DNA of 21,001 nt from Phycisphaerae bacterium (GTDB taxonomy: Bacteria > Planctomycetota > Phycisphaerae > JAAYCJ01): positions 1 to 21,001 of the forward strand of contig JAAZAW010000100.1 in assembly GCA_012514125.1 (NCBI GenBank). The letters run 5' to 3'. The notes under the pieces are model-generated. The model did no database searches, was not told the origin of the DNA, and saw only the letters and a list, made by a program, of their open reading frames with translations. The translations under genes were made by a program, and so were the position numbers. Every line of letters starts with the position of its first letter. The stretch's first letter is position 1. Below are positions 1-6,574 of the stretch, piece by piece.

Positions 1-1
1 A

Positions 2-127
2 AAAGACGATCGACAAAACGAGAAAGACGATCGACAAAATGGGAAAGTCGATCGACTTTTGAGGATATTCGATCGACTTTTTGTCTTTGTCGGTCGGTTT
101 TTGGGCGGTTCGAGCGGTTTGAGGTTC
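2..127. repeat. Degenerate 21-bp tandem repeat array (about six units)
   Basis: Units begin at 2, 23, 44, 65 and 86, exactly 21 bp apart, with a sixth, more diverged unit from about 106. The shared core is TCGATCGAC or ACGATCGAC, flanked by A-runs in units 1-2 and T-runs in units 4-5. Unit 3 (44-59) is a perfect 16-bp palindrome, AAAGTCGATCGACTTT. Units decay from left to right, so the array may extend to the left of the window. A related stretch lies at 16676-16758. The 21-bp period is two helical turns, which would put the cores on one face of the DNA; a protein-binding or structural role is only inference. Confidence 0.75.
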
Positions 128-134
128 CGAAAGA

Positions 135-206
135 TCAATAATACTTATCAATCACACCCCGGCCTGAGGTTTCGCTCCGGCTTTCGGGACGGTTATTGAT
201 TATTGA
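135..206. other. Long imperfect hairpin between the repeat array and the lipoprotein gene
   Basis: TCAATAAT at 135-142 is complementary to ATTATTGA at 199-206, and CAAT (149-152) can continue the stem with ATTG (195-198). Read on the minus strand, CCCG plus GCC inside the loop can pair with the continuous GGCCGGG around 158-164. It lies downstream of the minus-strand lipoprotein gene, but no T-run follows on either strand, so it is not a textbook terminator. It could be a 3' end structure, a palindromic repeat or part of the neighbouring array. Nothing coding is seen between 128 and 261. Confidence 0.35.
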
Positions 207-261
207 AGGATGTGCGGAGGGAACAGAACGGCCTGACTTATGGCTCGTTCACAATGGCCGA

Positions 262-1179
262 CTATTCTTCCAATGTCGGGAAAGCCTGGGGCATCGTTGT
301 CAAAATTTGAGTTTCCTGCTCGTTTTCAACGGCCTGGGTTGATTGTAAAGCCGCGGGAGCGATCGGAGTCATGCTTACCGTTTCATAAACGATATCAATA
401 GGACAACTATAGCCCAAGCCGGCATTGTTTGCCTTATCTTTCGCTACAATTCGTATCATGACTGTTTTATCAATCGCATCTTCTGGAATGACAAACTCAA
501 AGCTGCCTTCAAAAGAAGGATAGGAATTCACCAGAGGCACCCAGCATAAATCTTTCGCCTTAAAATCGATACAGATGCTGATTTCGACAAGCTCGGGCGC
601 CAGATTCAAGTCATGAGCCTGCCATTCCACGCGGATGGTCTGTCCCGGATAGTAGCAATCCTGATCCGGCGAGATAAAGACCGTCACCTCGGGCGCCGTG
701 GTATCGACGTGAAAGTTCATGTGCGGCCGGGGCGGTTTGCAATCTGCCGGCGGGATTCCCGGCCCCATAAATCGAATACCATACACATCGTCGGTTCGAA
801 CTTCATAGGGAAAATATTGCTGCTGCAAGCCGAAATATCCGATTCGCTTCCAGTTGATACCGCCGTCCTTTGTAAGCCAGATGGCAATTCGGGGAGCTTT
901 TTTGGGATCGCCCACCGCGGGTCTGGGAATCTGAAGCAGGCGGCTGGAGGTATGATGTTCCACGATCCTGCCGTCGAAATTTTCAAGGGAATCGACACCG
1001 TCAGCGGGTTTGACGTAATAAGGCTGGTCGTAACTCCATTCAGGTGTGGCTTTGTCCGTGAGTTTTGGATATTCGTCTTTTTCTTGCGAATTGCAGCAGC
1101 CTCCGATTAACGGCACAATCGCAAAAAGAAAAGAGAAACAGAAGGTTACAGGAGATTTTGTCAATATCGGTCCGATCAT
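262..1179 (-). CDS. Uncharacterised lipoprotein with a beta-sandwich-like C-terminal region
   Basis: A 305-residue protein with an N-terminal hydrophobic signal segment (about residues 8-26) ending in a lipobox-like IGGC, followed by a second Cys; it is probably exported and lipid-anchored. The middle region has a W-x-x-x-GYFG...FPYEV-type stretch. The second half (about 165-265) starts with DTTAPEVTV and alternates hydrophobic residues like an Ig/Fn3-type beta sandwich, ending in a low-complexity Thr/Gln/Glu-rich tail. The start is set at the ATG at 1179 because AAGGTG lies six bases upstream; a GTG nine bases earlier is part of that ribosome-binding site. Function unknown. It is the last gene of a minus-strand run after tRNA-Glu, from which it is separated by a terminator, so it needs its own promoter. 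Confidence 0.8.
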   Translation of the reverse strand: MIGPILTKSPVTFCFSFLFAIVPLIGGCCNSQEKDEYPKLTDKATPEWSYDQPYYVKPADGVDSLENFDGRIVEHHTSSRLLQIPRPAVGDPKKAPRIAIWLTKDGGINWKRIGYFGLQQQYFPYEVRTDDVYGIRFMGPGIPPADCKPPRPHMNFHVDTTAPEVTVFISPDQDCYYPGQTIRVEWQAHDLNLAPELVEISICIDFKAKDLCWVPLVNSYPSFEGSFEFVIPEDAIDKTVMIRIVAKDKANNAGLGYSCPIDIVYETVSMTPIAPAALQSTQAVENEQETQILTTMPQAFPTLEE

Positions 1180-1346
1180 ATTTGTCACCTTACACTATTA
1201 TTCATTTCATAAAGATTTAATGACTTTATCGGCGATCAGATTGCCTAAACTTTACGTTACACTTTTATAAACGAATAATTATGATTATTTTGAGGACTCT
1301 TTCCTGTTTTTAACAGGAAAAAAACCGAATTTCTCTGAGAAAAGAT

Positions 1347-1385
1347 AAAAAAAGCGATCGGTTTTTGATGTTCCGATCGCTTTTT
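1347..1385 (-). terminator. Intrinsic terminator after tRNA-Glu
   Basis: A perfect inverted repeat, GCGATCGG (1354-1361) and CCGATCGC (1373-1380), with an 11-base loop and flanking A/T runs: T-rich on the 3' side in both directions (TTTTT at 1381-1385 on plus; A-run at 1347-1353, read as T on minus). It starts 3 bases after the tRNA discriminator base, so it should end the tRNA transcript. A second hairpin at 1300-1320 (TTTCCTGTT/AACAGGAAA, 3-base loop) has no T-run behind it. Confidence 0.85.
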
Positions 1386-1387
1386 AC

Positions 1388-1462
1388 TGACCCCGACGGG
1401 ATTTGAACCCGTGTTGCAGGGATGAAAACCCTGTGTCCTAGACCTGGCTAGACGACGGGGTC
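1388..1462 (-). tRNA. tRNA-Glu (anticodon TTC)
   Basis: On the minus strand the acceptor arm GACCCCG (1462-1456) pairs fully with CGGGGTC (1395-1389), followed by discriminator A at 1388. The T arm is ACGGG-TTCAAAT-CCCGT (1412-1396 on minus). The anticodon arm is CAGGG-TTTTCAT-CCCTG, which gives anticodon TTC. The 3' CCA is not encoded, so it must be added after transcription. Acceptor, anticodon and T stems are all perfect. A consensus promoter lies 19 bases upstream of the mature 5' end and an intrinsic terminator directly follows. Confidence 0.97.
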
Positions 1463-1481
1463 GCCAGCTTAAGAGTATATA

Positions 1482-1510
1482 ATAATGCCGTGTGAAGCCG
1501 GATATGTCAA
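1482..1510 (-). promoter_or_regulatory. Sigma-70-type promoter of tRNA-Glu
   Basis: On the minus strand a perfect TTGACA (1510-1505), a 17-base spacer and CATTAT (1487-1482). Further AT-rich -10 options (TATTAT, TATATA) overlap just downstream. The predicted start of transcription lies about 10-12 bases before the mature tRNA, so rho read-through is not needed for tRNA expression. Confidence 0.75.
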
Positions 1511-1581
1511 GCGAAAATCGGCATAAATGGCGATTTTCTTCCAAAGATTCATCCCGGCGCACACCCTGATTTTCCAAAACG

Positions 1582-2709
1582 TTATACTTCCGCCCTGGCC
1601 ATATTTTCGAGCAATTGATGGGTGGCGGGGAAACGATTCAGAGCCAGGTGCAATGATTTCATCGCGTCTTTGGGTTTCATTTTCACCAGATGCGATCGCA
1701 AAGCGGCGTAAAGCGGCATTTTTTCACCTACGAGCAGATGGTCTTTTCGGGTGCCGGACTCGGGAATGTCGATGGCAGGGAACATACGTTCGTTGGCCAG
1801 GTCGCGTGAGAGGACCAGTTCCATATTGCCCGTACCTTTAAATTCGCGGAAGATCAATTCATCCATTCGCGAGCCTGTATCGATCAGGGCGGTGGCGATA
1901 ATGGTGAGCGAGCCGCCATGTTCGAATTTCCGTGCGGAACCAAAGAGGCGTTTTGGAATTTCAAGGGCATTGGCATCGATCCCGCCGCTCATGATCTTGC
2001 CGCTGCCTCTTTGACCGATGTTGTAGGCGCGTGAAAGACGGGTCAGGGAATCGAGCATAATCACCACATCCTTGCCGGCCTGGGCAAGACTTTTTCCGTG
2101 CTCGATTACGATTCGTCCCAGCCGGGTGTGTGATTCAGTCGGTCGATCGTTGCAACTGGCAAAAACCCGGCCTGGAATGTTGCGTTTCATGTCGGTGACT
2201 TCTTCGGGTCTTTCATCCACCAGAAGCAGGATCAGCTCGATATCGGGATAATTATTTTTGATGGCGACGGCGATCTGCTGGAGCAGGATCGTTTTACCGG
2301 TTCGCGGCGGCGCGACGATAACGGCTCGCTGGCCAAAACCCAGTGGGCAGATCAGGTCGATGATTCGAATGGCGAGCGTGCCGTAGGGAATTTCCGTACC
2401 GGGGGACCGGGGTTCCAGAACAAGCTGAGGCTGAGGATCGATAACGGTCTGTTCCTCAAAAGGGGTACAATCTCGCCAATCATCGACTTCCAAGCCGCAA
2501 ATACGGTTGATTTGTTTGACGAGCATCGCCCCCTGCCTTCCGGGTTCACACTGGGCTTCGATCAACGCCCCTTCTCGCAGCTTGAGATTGCGGATCATAT
2601 TCCGGTCCACAAGGGGATCGATTCGACGCATCGGCAGCGTGGACATCGGCTCTCTGATTTGCCCGCCGCCACGCGGTAAAATTTCCAAAATTCCATTGAC
2701 TGTTTTCAT
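1582..2709 (-). CDS. rho: Transcription termination factor Rho, short form with altered OB fold
   Basis: A 375-residue RNA-dependent ATPase that ends transcription as a hexameric ring. The catalytic half is canonical: Walker A APPRTGKT (133-140), DERPEEV (165-171), Walker B VVIMLD (215-220), the Q-loop region ending GSGKIMSGGIDANAL, and the SGTRK stretch near 318-322. The protein begins directly at the cold-shock/OB-fold RNA-binding domain (NGILEIL) and lacks the N-terminal helical Rho_N domain. The primary-site motif that is GFGFLR in E. coli reads GGGQIR here, so both aromatic residues are gone. The start is ATG 2709, preceded by AGGA at five bases; an upstream in-frame GTG (2775) has no good ribosome-binding site. 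A long untranslated leader lies upstream. A second, canonical Rho may exist elsewhere in the genome. Confidence 0.95.
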   Translation of the reverse strand: MKTVNGILEILPRGGGQIREPMSTLPMRRIDPLVDRNMIRNLKLREGALIEAQCEPGRQGAMLVKQINRICGLEVDDWRDCTPFEEQTVIDPQPQLVLEPRSPGTEIPYGTLAIRIIDLICPLGFGQRAVIVAPPRTGKTILLQQIAVAIKNNYPDIELILLLVDERPEEVTDMKRNIPGRVFASCNDRPTESHTRLGRIVIEHGKSLAQAGKDVVIMLDSLTRLSRAYNIGQRGSGKIMSGGIDANALEIPKRLFGSARKFEHGGSLTIIATALIDTGSRMDELIFREFKGTGNMELVLSRDLANERMFPAIDIPESGTRKDHLLVGEKMPLYAALRSHLVKMKPKDAMKSLHLALNRFPATHQLLENMARAEV

Positions 2710-3068
2710 GATCTTCCTGTCGTTTGATGACGTTTGTGTTACGGGAAATGTCAGATTTTCAGCCGACAAAAGCACTCCGTGTAAAAACGATTTACGAGTC
2801 GGGCATTATTATTCGCGGCGATACGTAGGACCAAACACTGTTTTTAAGCATGGTCATTCAGTGTGTCTGTATTTCCTGGATTCCCCTTGGAAAAATCCGC
2901 GATCTGACGTCCTCTAAACTACCTTTAAACAATATTATAGTAATATTAAAAGAGATTTTCCACAAGAAACAGAGGACGAAGGTAAAAAACTTAACGCCTC
3001 GATATCGCGTTTTTTGAGGTCAACGAAGGCGAAGTCGGGTCGCCTGCTGGGAAAAGGATTTTATATGA
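2710..3068. other. Noncoding stretch: rho leader and end of the ruv operon
   Basis: No credible gene is seen in these 359 bases. On the minus strand, the part nearest rho can form ACACTG/CAGTGT (2864-2859 with 2840-2835) around an 18-base loop; a long leader would fit the autogenous control known for rho in other bacteria, but that is inference. The right part follows the merR-like gene and holds a 6-bp stem, AGGCGA/TCGCCT, near 3026-3044, without a T-run. Confidence 0.4.
2937..2965 (-). promoter_or_regulatory. Possible rho promoter
   Basis: On the minus strand TTGTGG (2965-2960), 17 bases, then TACTAT (2942-2937); a perfect TATAAT (2939-2934) overlaps it but with a 20-base spacer. The -35 match is fair only. 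Transcription from here would give a leader of about 220 bases before the rho ATG. Confidence 0.35.
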
Positions 3069-3314
3069 TCACGGATGATTGACTAAAAAAGTCTGGCGGA
3101 TTTCCTGGAGCGTATAGCCGCTGTGGTTGAGTCGATGGACGAGTTTGACACGTTGAACGGCATGATGATCGAAGAGGCGATGCCCGCCGGGGGTTCGTTG
3201 GGTTTCCTTGACGAGGCCCAGCATGAGATAATATTGAACCGTATGCCGTGAAAGATTGGTCAGACGGGCGACGTCGGCGATTCGCAGGAGGTTATTTTCA
3301 GGGTGCCCGGTCAT
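3069..3314 (-). CDS. Small MerR-family DNA-binding protein
   Basis: An 81-residue protein that is essentially one MerR-type winged helix-turn-helix: LLRIADVARLTNLSRHTVQYY (9-29), the wing TPGGHRLFDHHAVQRV, and a helical end GYTLQEIRQTF. It stops right after the DNA-binding domain, with no effector-sensing or long dimerisation helix, so it may act as a minimal repressor or need a partner. It starts 14 bases after the ruvB stop, with GAGGT six bases before its ATG, so it is the third gene of a ruvA-ruvB operon. The target is unknown; the dyads between ruvA and aroA are a candidate. Confidence 0.85.
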   Translation of the reverse strand: MTGHPENNLLRIADVARLTNLSRHTVQYYLMLGLVKETQRTPGGHRLFDHHAVQRVKLVHRLNHSGYTLQEIRQTFLVNHP

Positions 3315-3328
3315 TGCATTACCTCATT

Positions 3329-4381
3329 CTATTCCTGCCCGTTGAAAAGAGTCGGTCCCGCGTTTTCGGGAATTTGTTTTTCGACGAATTTGAGTCCGAG
3401 GTGTTCGTAGGCTGCGCGGGTGGCGATTCGGCCCTGACGGGTTCGAGCAAGCAGACCTATTCGCAGCAGGAACGGCTCGACGACATCTTCGAGGGTGTCG
3501 CGCGCTTCGCCCAGGGTGGCGGCGAGGGTTTCAATACCGGCGGGACCGCCGCGATAGGTGTCGATGAGCGTGCGAAGAAATTTCCGGTCCAGATCGTCGA
3601 GGCCCAGATGATCGACGCCTTCGAGCTTGAGGGCTTGTTCGACGACGGCGACGGTGAGCTTGCCGTTACTGCGGACCTGGGCGTAATCGCGAACTCGCCG
3701 GAGCAGGCGGTTGGCGATTCGGGGAGTGCCGCGAGATCGCCGTGCGATGAGTTCCAGAGCCTCATGGTCGTAGGAAACGCTGAGCATCGCGGCACTGCGA
3801 GCGACCCGTTCAAAGAGGTCGTTTTCGTTCCAGTAATCGAGGTGTTCGAGCAGGCCGAAACGGGTCCTCATGGGGGCGCTGATCATCCCTGCGCGGGTGG
3901 TGGCGCCGATGAGGGTAAAGGGTTTTAGCGGGATATTGATCGACCGGGCGTGCGTGCCGCTATCGACGGTGAAATCGACCTTGAATTCCTCCATCGCGGG
4001 ATAGAGAAATTCTTCGACGGCGATGGGGAGCCGGTGGATTTCATCGATGAAGAGGACGTCGCATCGTTCGAGATTTGTGAGGATGCCCATCAGGTCGCCG
4101 GGCCGGGCCAGGGCGGGTCCGCTGGTGGTGCGAATGTTGGTTCCCAGTTCATTGGCGATAACGTGGGCGATGGTGGTTTTTCCGAGTCCGGGCGGGCCAT
4201 GAAGCAGGACATGTTCCATAGGCTCGCTTCGCTGTCGAGCCGCGGTGAGGGCGATTCTGATTTTTTCAAGAATATGCGTCGCGCCGATACATTGATCGAG
4301 GCGAGTAGGACGCAGGGAGAGGTTGTATTGTTCTTCCTCCACACCATGCGATTCCGATGACAATAATTTTTCTCTGGCCAT
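3329..4381 (-). CDS. ruvB: Holliday junction branch migration helicase RuvB
   Basis: A 350-residue AAA+ motor that drives branch migration of Holliday junctions with RuvA. Visible motifs are Walker A GPPGLGKTT (62-70), Walker B LFIDE (110-114), sensor 1 GATTRAG (159-165) and the arginine finger in TRFG (R174), followed by the C-terminal winged helix that carries a typical GGPAGIETLAA stretch. Length and motif order are normal. Its ATG shares one base with the ruvA stop (TAATG on the minus strand), which points to translational coupling and one mRNA. ruvC is not in the window. Confidence 0.98.
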   Translation of the reverse strand: MAREKLLSSESHGVEEEQYNLSLRPTRLDQCIGATHILEKIRIALTAARQRSEPMEHVLLHGPPGLGKTTIAHVIANELGTNIRTTSGPALARPGDLMGILTNLERCDVLFIDEIHRLPIAVEEFLYPAMEEFKVDFTVDSGTHARSINIPLKPFTLIGATTRAGMISAPMRTRFGLLEHLDYWNENDLFERVARSAAMLSVSYDHEALELIARRSRGTPRIANRLLRRVRDYAQVRSNGKLTVAVVEQALKLEGVDHLGLDDLDRKFLRTLIDTYRGGPAGIETLAATLGEARDTLEDVVEPFLLRIGLLARTRQGRIATRAAYEHLGLKFVEKQIPENAGPTLFNGQE

Positions 4382-5016
4382 TAGATCATTCCTGCTTTAC
4401 GCCGATAGACGGCTTCGACAATTTTTCCGGGGTCCGTAATGGATGGGTCCGCCTTGGAGATTTTCTGGATCATTTCAACGGCTTCGTTTCGTTTTTCACC
4501 GAGTTGGATAAGCACCTCGAGCGCTTCCCTCTGGAGTTGATCGAGTTCTTCGAGGACGGGTTCACCGACAACGGTTCTCTGGCCGGCATACGCGAAACGA
4601 TCGAGCTTTCCCTTGAGCGATGCGACGAGTTGTTCGGAGGTGCGTTTGCCGATTTCCGGCAGGTGCGACAAGAGTTTCACATCGGCGTTTTCGATGGCGG
4701 TGGCGATTTCGCTGATGGGCAATGCCAGGGCTTTGAGCGCTTTACGATAGCCCAGGCCTTTGACCTTGATGAATTCCATGAAAAAGGTACGTTCCTCCGG
4801 CTCGAGAAACCCCACCAGACGAGGGAACAAATTCCCGCCGACCGCGGTTCCTTCATAGTATTCGATGGTGTAGAGCGTGATGCTCTGGCCGACTTTGCCT
4901 GAGAGCATGCCCTGTGCGAACGCGGGGATGTTGATCTCCTGCCAGATACCATCGCGATCGAGCACAAGATTTCCTTCGTTTACGGAGATAAGTTTTCCGG
5001 TAATTCTTACGATCAT
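4381..5016 (-). CDS. ruvA: Holliday junction DNA-binding protein RuvA
   Basis: A 211-residue protein with the usual three parts: an N-terminal OB fold (MIVRITGKLISV..., to about residue 65), tandem helix-hairpin-helix motifs (VKGLGYRKALKAL and LPEIGKRTSEQL, about 83-130) and a C-terminal RuvB-interacting helical domain (about 155-211) after an acidic/Gln linker. It recognises four-way junctions and loads RuvB. It is the first gene of the operon; the ATG at 5016 lies about 31 bases after the predicted transcription start. The AAGGA upstream is 12 bases away, slightly far, and the start is otherwise supported by the conserved MI-x-R-I-x-G beginning. Confidence 0.97.
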   Translation of the reverse strand: MIVRITGKLISVNEGNLVLDRDGIWQEINIPAFAQGMLSGKVGQSITLYTIEYYEGTAVGGNLFPRLVGFLEPEERTFFMEFIKVKGLGYRKALKALALPISEIATAIENADVKLLSHLPEIGKRTSEQLVASLKGKLDRFAYAGQRTVVGEPVLEELDQLQREALEVLIQLGEKRNEAVEMIQKISKADPSITDPGKIVEAVYRRKAGMI

Positions 5017-5053
5017 AGTGATAAATCGTCCTTATGAGTATGTCCAGTAGTTT

Positions 5054-5062
5054 ATTATACCA
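5054..5062 (-). promoter_or_regulatory. Extended -10 promoter of the ruvAB-merR-like operon
   Basis: On the minus strand TGGTATAAT (5062-5054): a perfect -10 hexamer with the TGN extension. There is no good -35 element at 16-18 bases, as is common for extended -10 promoters. The predicted start is near 5047, giving a leader of about 31 bases before ruvA. The tatA promoter at 15495-15503 has the same design. Confidence 0.65.
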
Positions 5063-5124
5063 GCGCAAGCGGACAAATTCCGCATATTTCACCGTAAATT
5101 CACAGGCATTTGTTTTAAGAAACC

Positions 5125-5160
5125 AAGGCGTTGCCTTCAAATCGGGCAAGTTAGACTTGC
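5125..5160. promoter_or_regulatory. Two adjacent perfect dyads, candidate operators between ruvA and aroA
   Basis: AAGGC-GTT-GCCTT (5125-5137) and GCAAGT-TAG-ACTTGC (5146-5160) are perfect inverted repeats, each with a 3-base centre. Their centres are 22 bases apart, about two helical turns. The right one overlaps the predicted aroA -35 box. They look like operators for a dimeric regulator acting on aroA; which protein binds is unknown. Confidence 0.4.
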
Positions 5161-5185
5161 AGTGAAATTGAAAAACCGATAATAT
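5157..5185 (+). promoter_or_regulatory. Possible aroA promoter
   Basis: TTGCAG (5157-5162), 17 bases, TAATAT (5180-5185). Both hexamers are fair matches to the sigma-70 consensus. A start near 5192 would give a leader of about 24 bases before the aroA ATG. Confidence 0.4.
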
Positions 5186-5215
5186 TGCGCCGGTATTTTA
5201 CAGGTACGGGAGACG

Positions 5216-6508
5216 ATGACACAATTAATTGCCGAAAAATCACAACTCAGCGGACAGGTTCGAATGCCCGGTTCCAAAAGCCATACCATTCGGGCGATTA
5301 CGTTTGCATCGCTGGCGAAGGGCCGATCGGCAATTCGCAGTCCGCTCGATAGTCTCGACGCACAATCCGCCGTTGGGTGTTTTCGTTCCCTTGGAGCCAA
5401 AATTGACACCGAAGCGGGCGATGCGAAAAATCCGATCTGGACGGTGGAAGGATTCGACGCCAAGCCGCAAGTGCCGGACGATGTGATTGACGTCGGCAAT
5501 TCTGGGACTTCGCTTCGGCTGGCGCTGGGAGCAGCGTCGCTGATCGAACGAGGGACGGTGGTATTCACGGGCGATCACCAGATTCGCCGGCGCCCTGCCG
5601 GACCTTTGATCAAGAGTTTGAACGATCTTGGGGCAAAGGTCTGGAGTACGCGGGAAAATAATCTGCCACCGTATGTGGTATGCGGAAAACTTTCCGGCGG
5701 AAAGACGCAACTGGAGGCGGTTTCAAGCCAGTATCTTTCCTCCCTGTTGATTTGCTGTCCACCGGCGGAAGGCGAAAGTGACATTACCTTGAGTCTGCTC
5801 AACGAGAAGCCTTATGTCGAAATGACGCTGGGTTGGCTCGATCGACTTGGGGTTCAATATGAAAATGAAGAATTTCGTCGATTCAGAATTCCGGGCGGTC
5901 AGCGTTATACGGGGTTTGATTGTCGGGTTCCGGCGGATTTTTCGTCGGCGACGTTCTTTTTGTGCGCCGCGGCGATGGCGGGACAGGATGTGAAAATCAT
6001 CGGACTCGATATGAACGATACACAGGGCGACAAAGCGGTGGTGGATTATCTGCGGCAGATAGGGGCGGAGATTTTTGTGAGCGATGACGCGATTGTCGTT
6101 GGGAAAAAGACGTTGCATGGAGCCGAGATCGACATGAACGCGACGCCCGACGCATTGCCGGCGATGGCGGTAACGGCGTGTTTTGCGGATGGGCCGACGA
6201 AGCTATATAACGTTCCCCAGGCGAGAATCAAAGAGACGGATCGAATTGCCGTAATGGCGGCGGAACTTTCCAAACTCGGCGCCAGGATTCGAGAATTGCC
6301 GGATGGATTGGAAGTCGAACCGGCGAGGCTTCATGGCGGAACCGTCGAGGGCCATGCCGATCATCGAATCGTCATGGCGATGTCGCTGGCGGGGCTTTTG
6401 ACGGATGAGCCGGTTGTCGTGAATGGAGCCCAGGCCGCTGCGGTTACGTTTCCGGATTATGCGGATTTGATGCGGGCGATCGGGGCGAAGATTCACGTTG
6501 TTGAATGA
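5216..6508 (+). CDS. aroA: 3-phosphoshikimate 1-carboxyvinyltransferase (EPSP synthase)
   Basis: A 430-residue enzyme that joins shikimate 3-phosphate and phosphoenolpyruvate to form EPSP, the sixth step of the shikimate pathway. Recognisable are PGSKSHTIR (18-26, with the Lys-Ser pair), GNSGTSLR (94-101), the IRRRPAGPL loop (123-131), SSQ (170-172), the catalytic Asp in TPDALPAM (D312), KETDR (339-343) and DHRIVMA (382-388). The GNSGT form and the C-terminal AVTFPDY resemble class II enzymes more than E. coli AroA; position 410 is Val where E. coli has Lys411. GGGAG lies just before the ATG. aroC follows 66 bases downstream, so the two probably form an operon. Confidence 0.97.
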   Translation: MTQLIAEKSQLSGQVRMPGSKSHTIRAITFASLAKGRSAIRSPLDSLDAQSAVGCFRSLGAKIDTEAGDAKNPIWTVEGFDAKPQVPDDVIDVGNSGTSLRLALGAASLIERGTVVFTGDHQIRRRPAGPLIKSLNDLGAKVWSTRENNLPPYVVCGKLSGGKTQLEAVSSQYLSSLLICCPPAEGESDITLSLLNEKPYVEMTLGWLDRLGVQYENEEFRRFRIPGGQRYTGFDCRVPADFSSATFFLCAAAMAGQDVKIIGLDMNDTQGDKAVVDYLRQIGAEIFVSDDAIVVGKKTLHGAEIDMNATPDALPAMAVTACFADGPTKLYNVPQARIKETDRIAVMAAELSKLGARIRELPDGLEVEPARLHGGTVEGHADHRIVMAMSLAGLLTDEPVVVNGAQAAAVTFPDYADLMRAIGAKIHVVE

Positions 6509-6574
6509 AACAATGGCGGGCACAACCCCTGCAAAAGAACAAAAATAGAAAAATCATAATGGAGGTTTGAGAAT

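Noticed and set aside
2..127. CRISPR array
   Set aside because: Units are 21 bp without unique spacers and are degenerate; no cas gene is in the window.
1180..1188. GTG start for the lipoprotein (and GTG 20822 for the epimerase)
   Set aside because: In both cases the GTG is part of an AAGGTG or GAGGTG ribosome-binding site serving the ATG a few codons downstream.
1300..1320. Second terminator near tRNA-Glu
   Set aside because: The 9-bp stem is perfect, but no T-run follows on either strand.
3248..3928. Long open frame antisense to ruvB (226 codons)
   Set aside because: It mirrors the G+C-rich codon structure of ruvB, has no ribosome-binding site and shows no recognisable domain. The same applies to frames opposite aroC, mnmA and the subtilase.
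6443..6445. Val410 of AroA in place of E. coli Lys411
   Set aside because: I recall several class II EPSP synthases with a V-S/T-F-P form at this place, so it is probably normal for the class.
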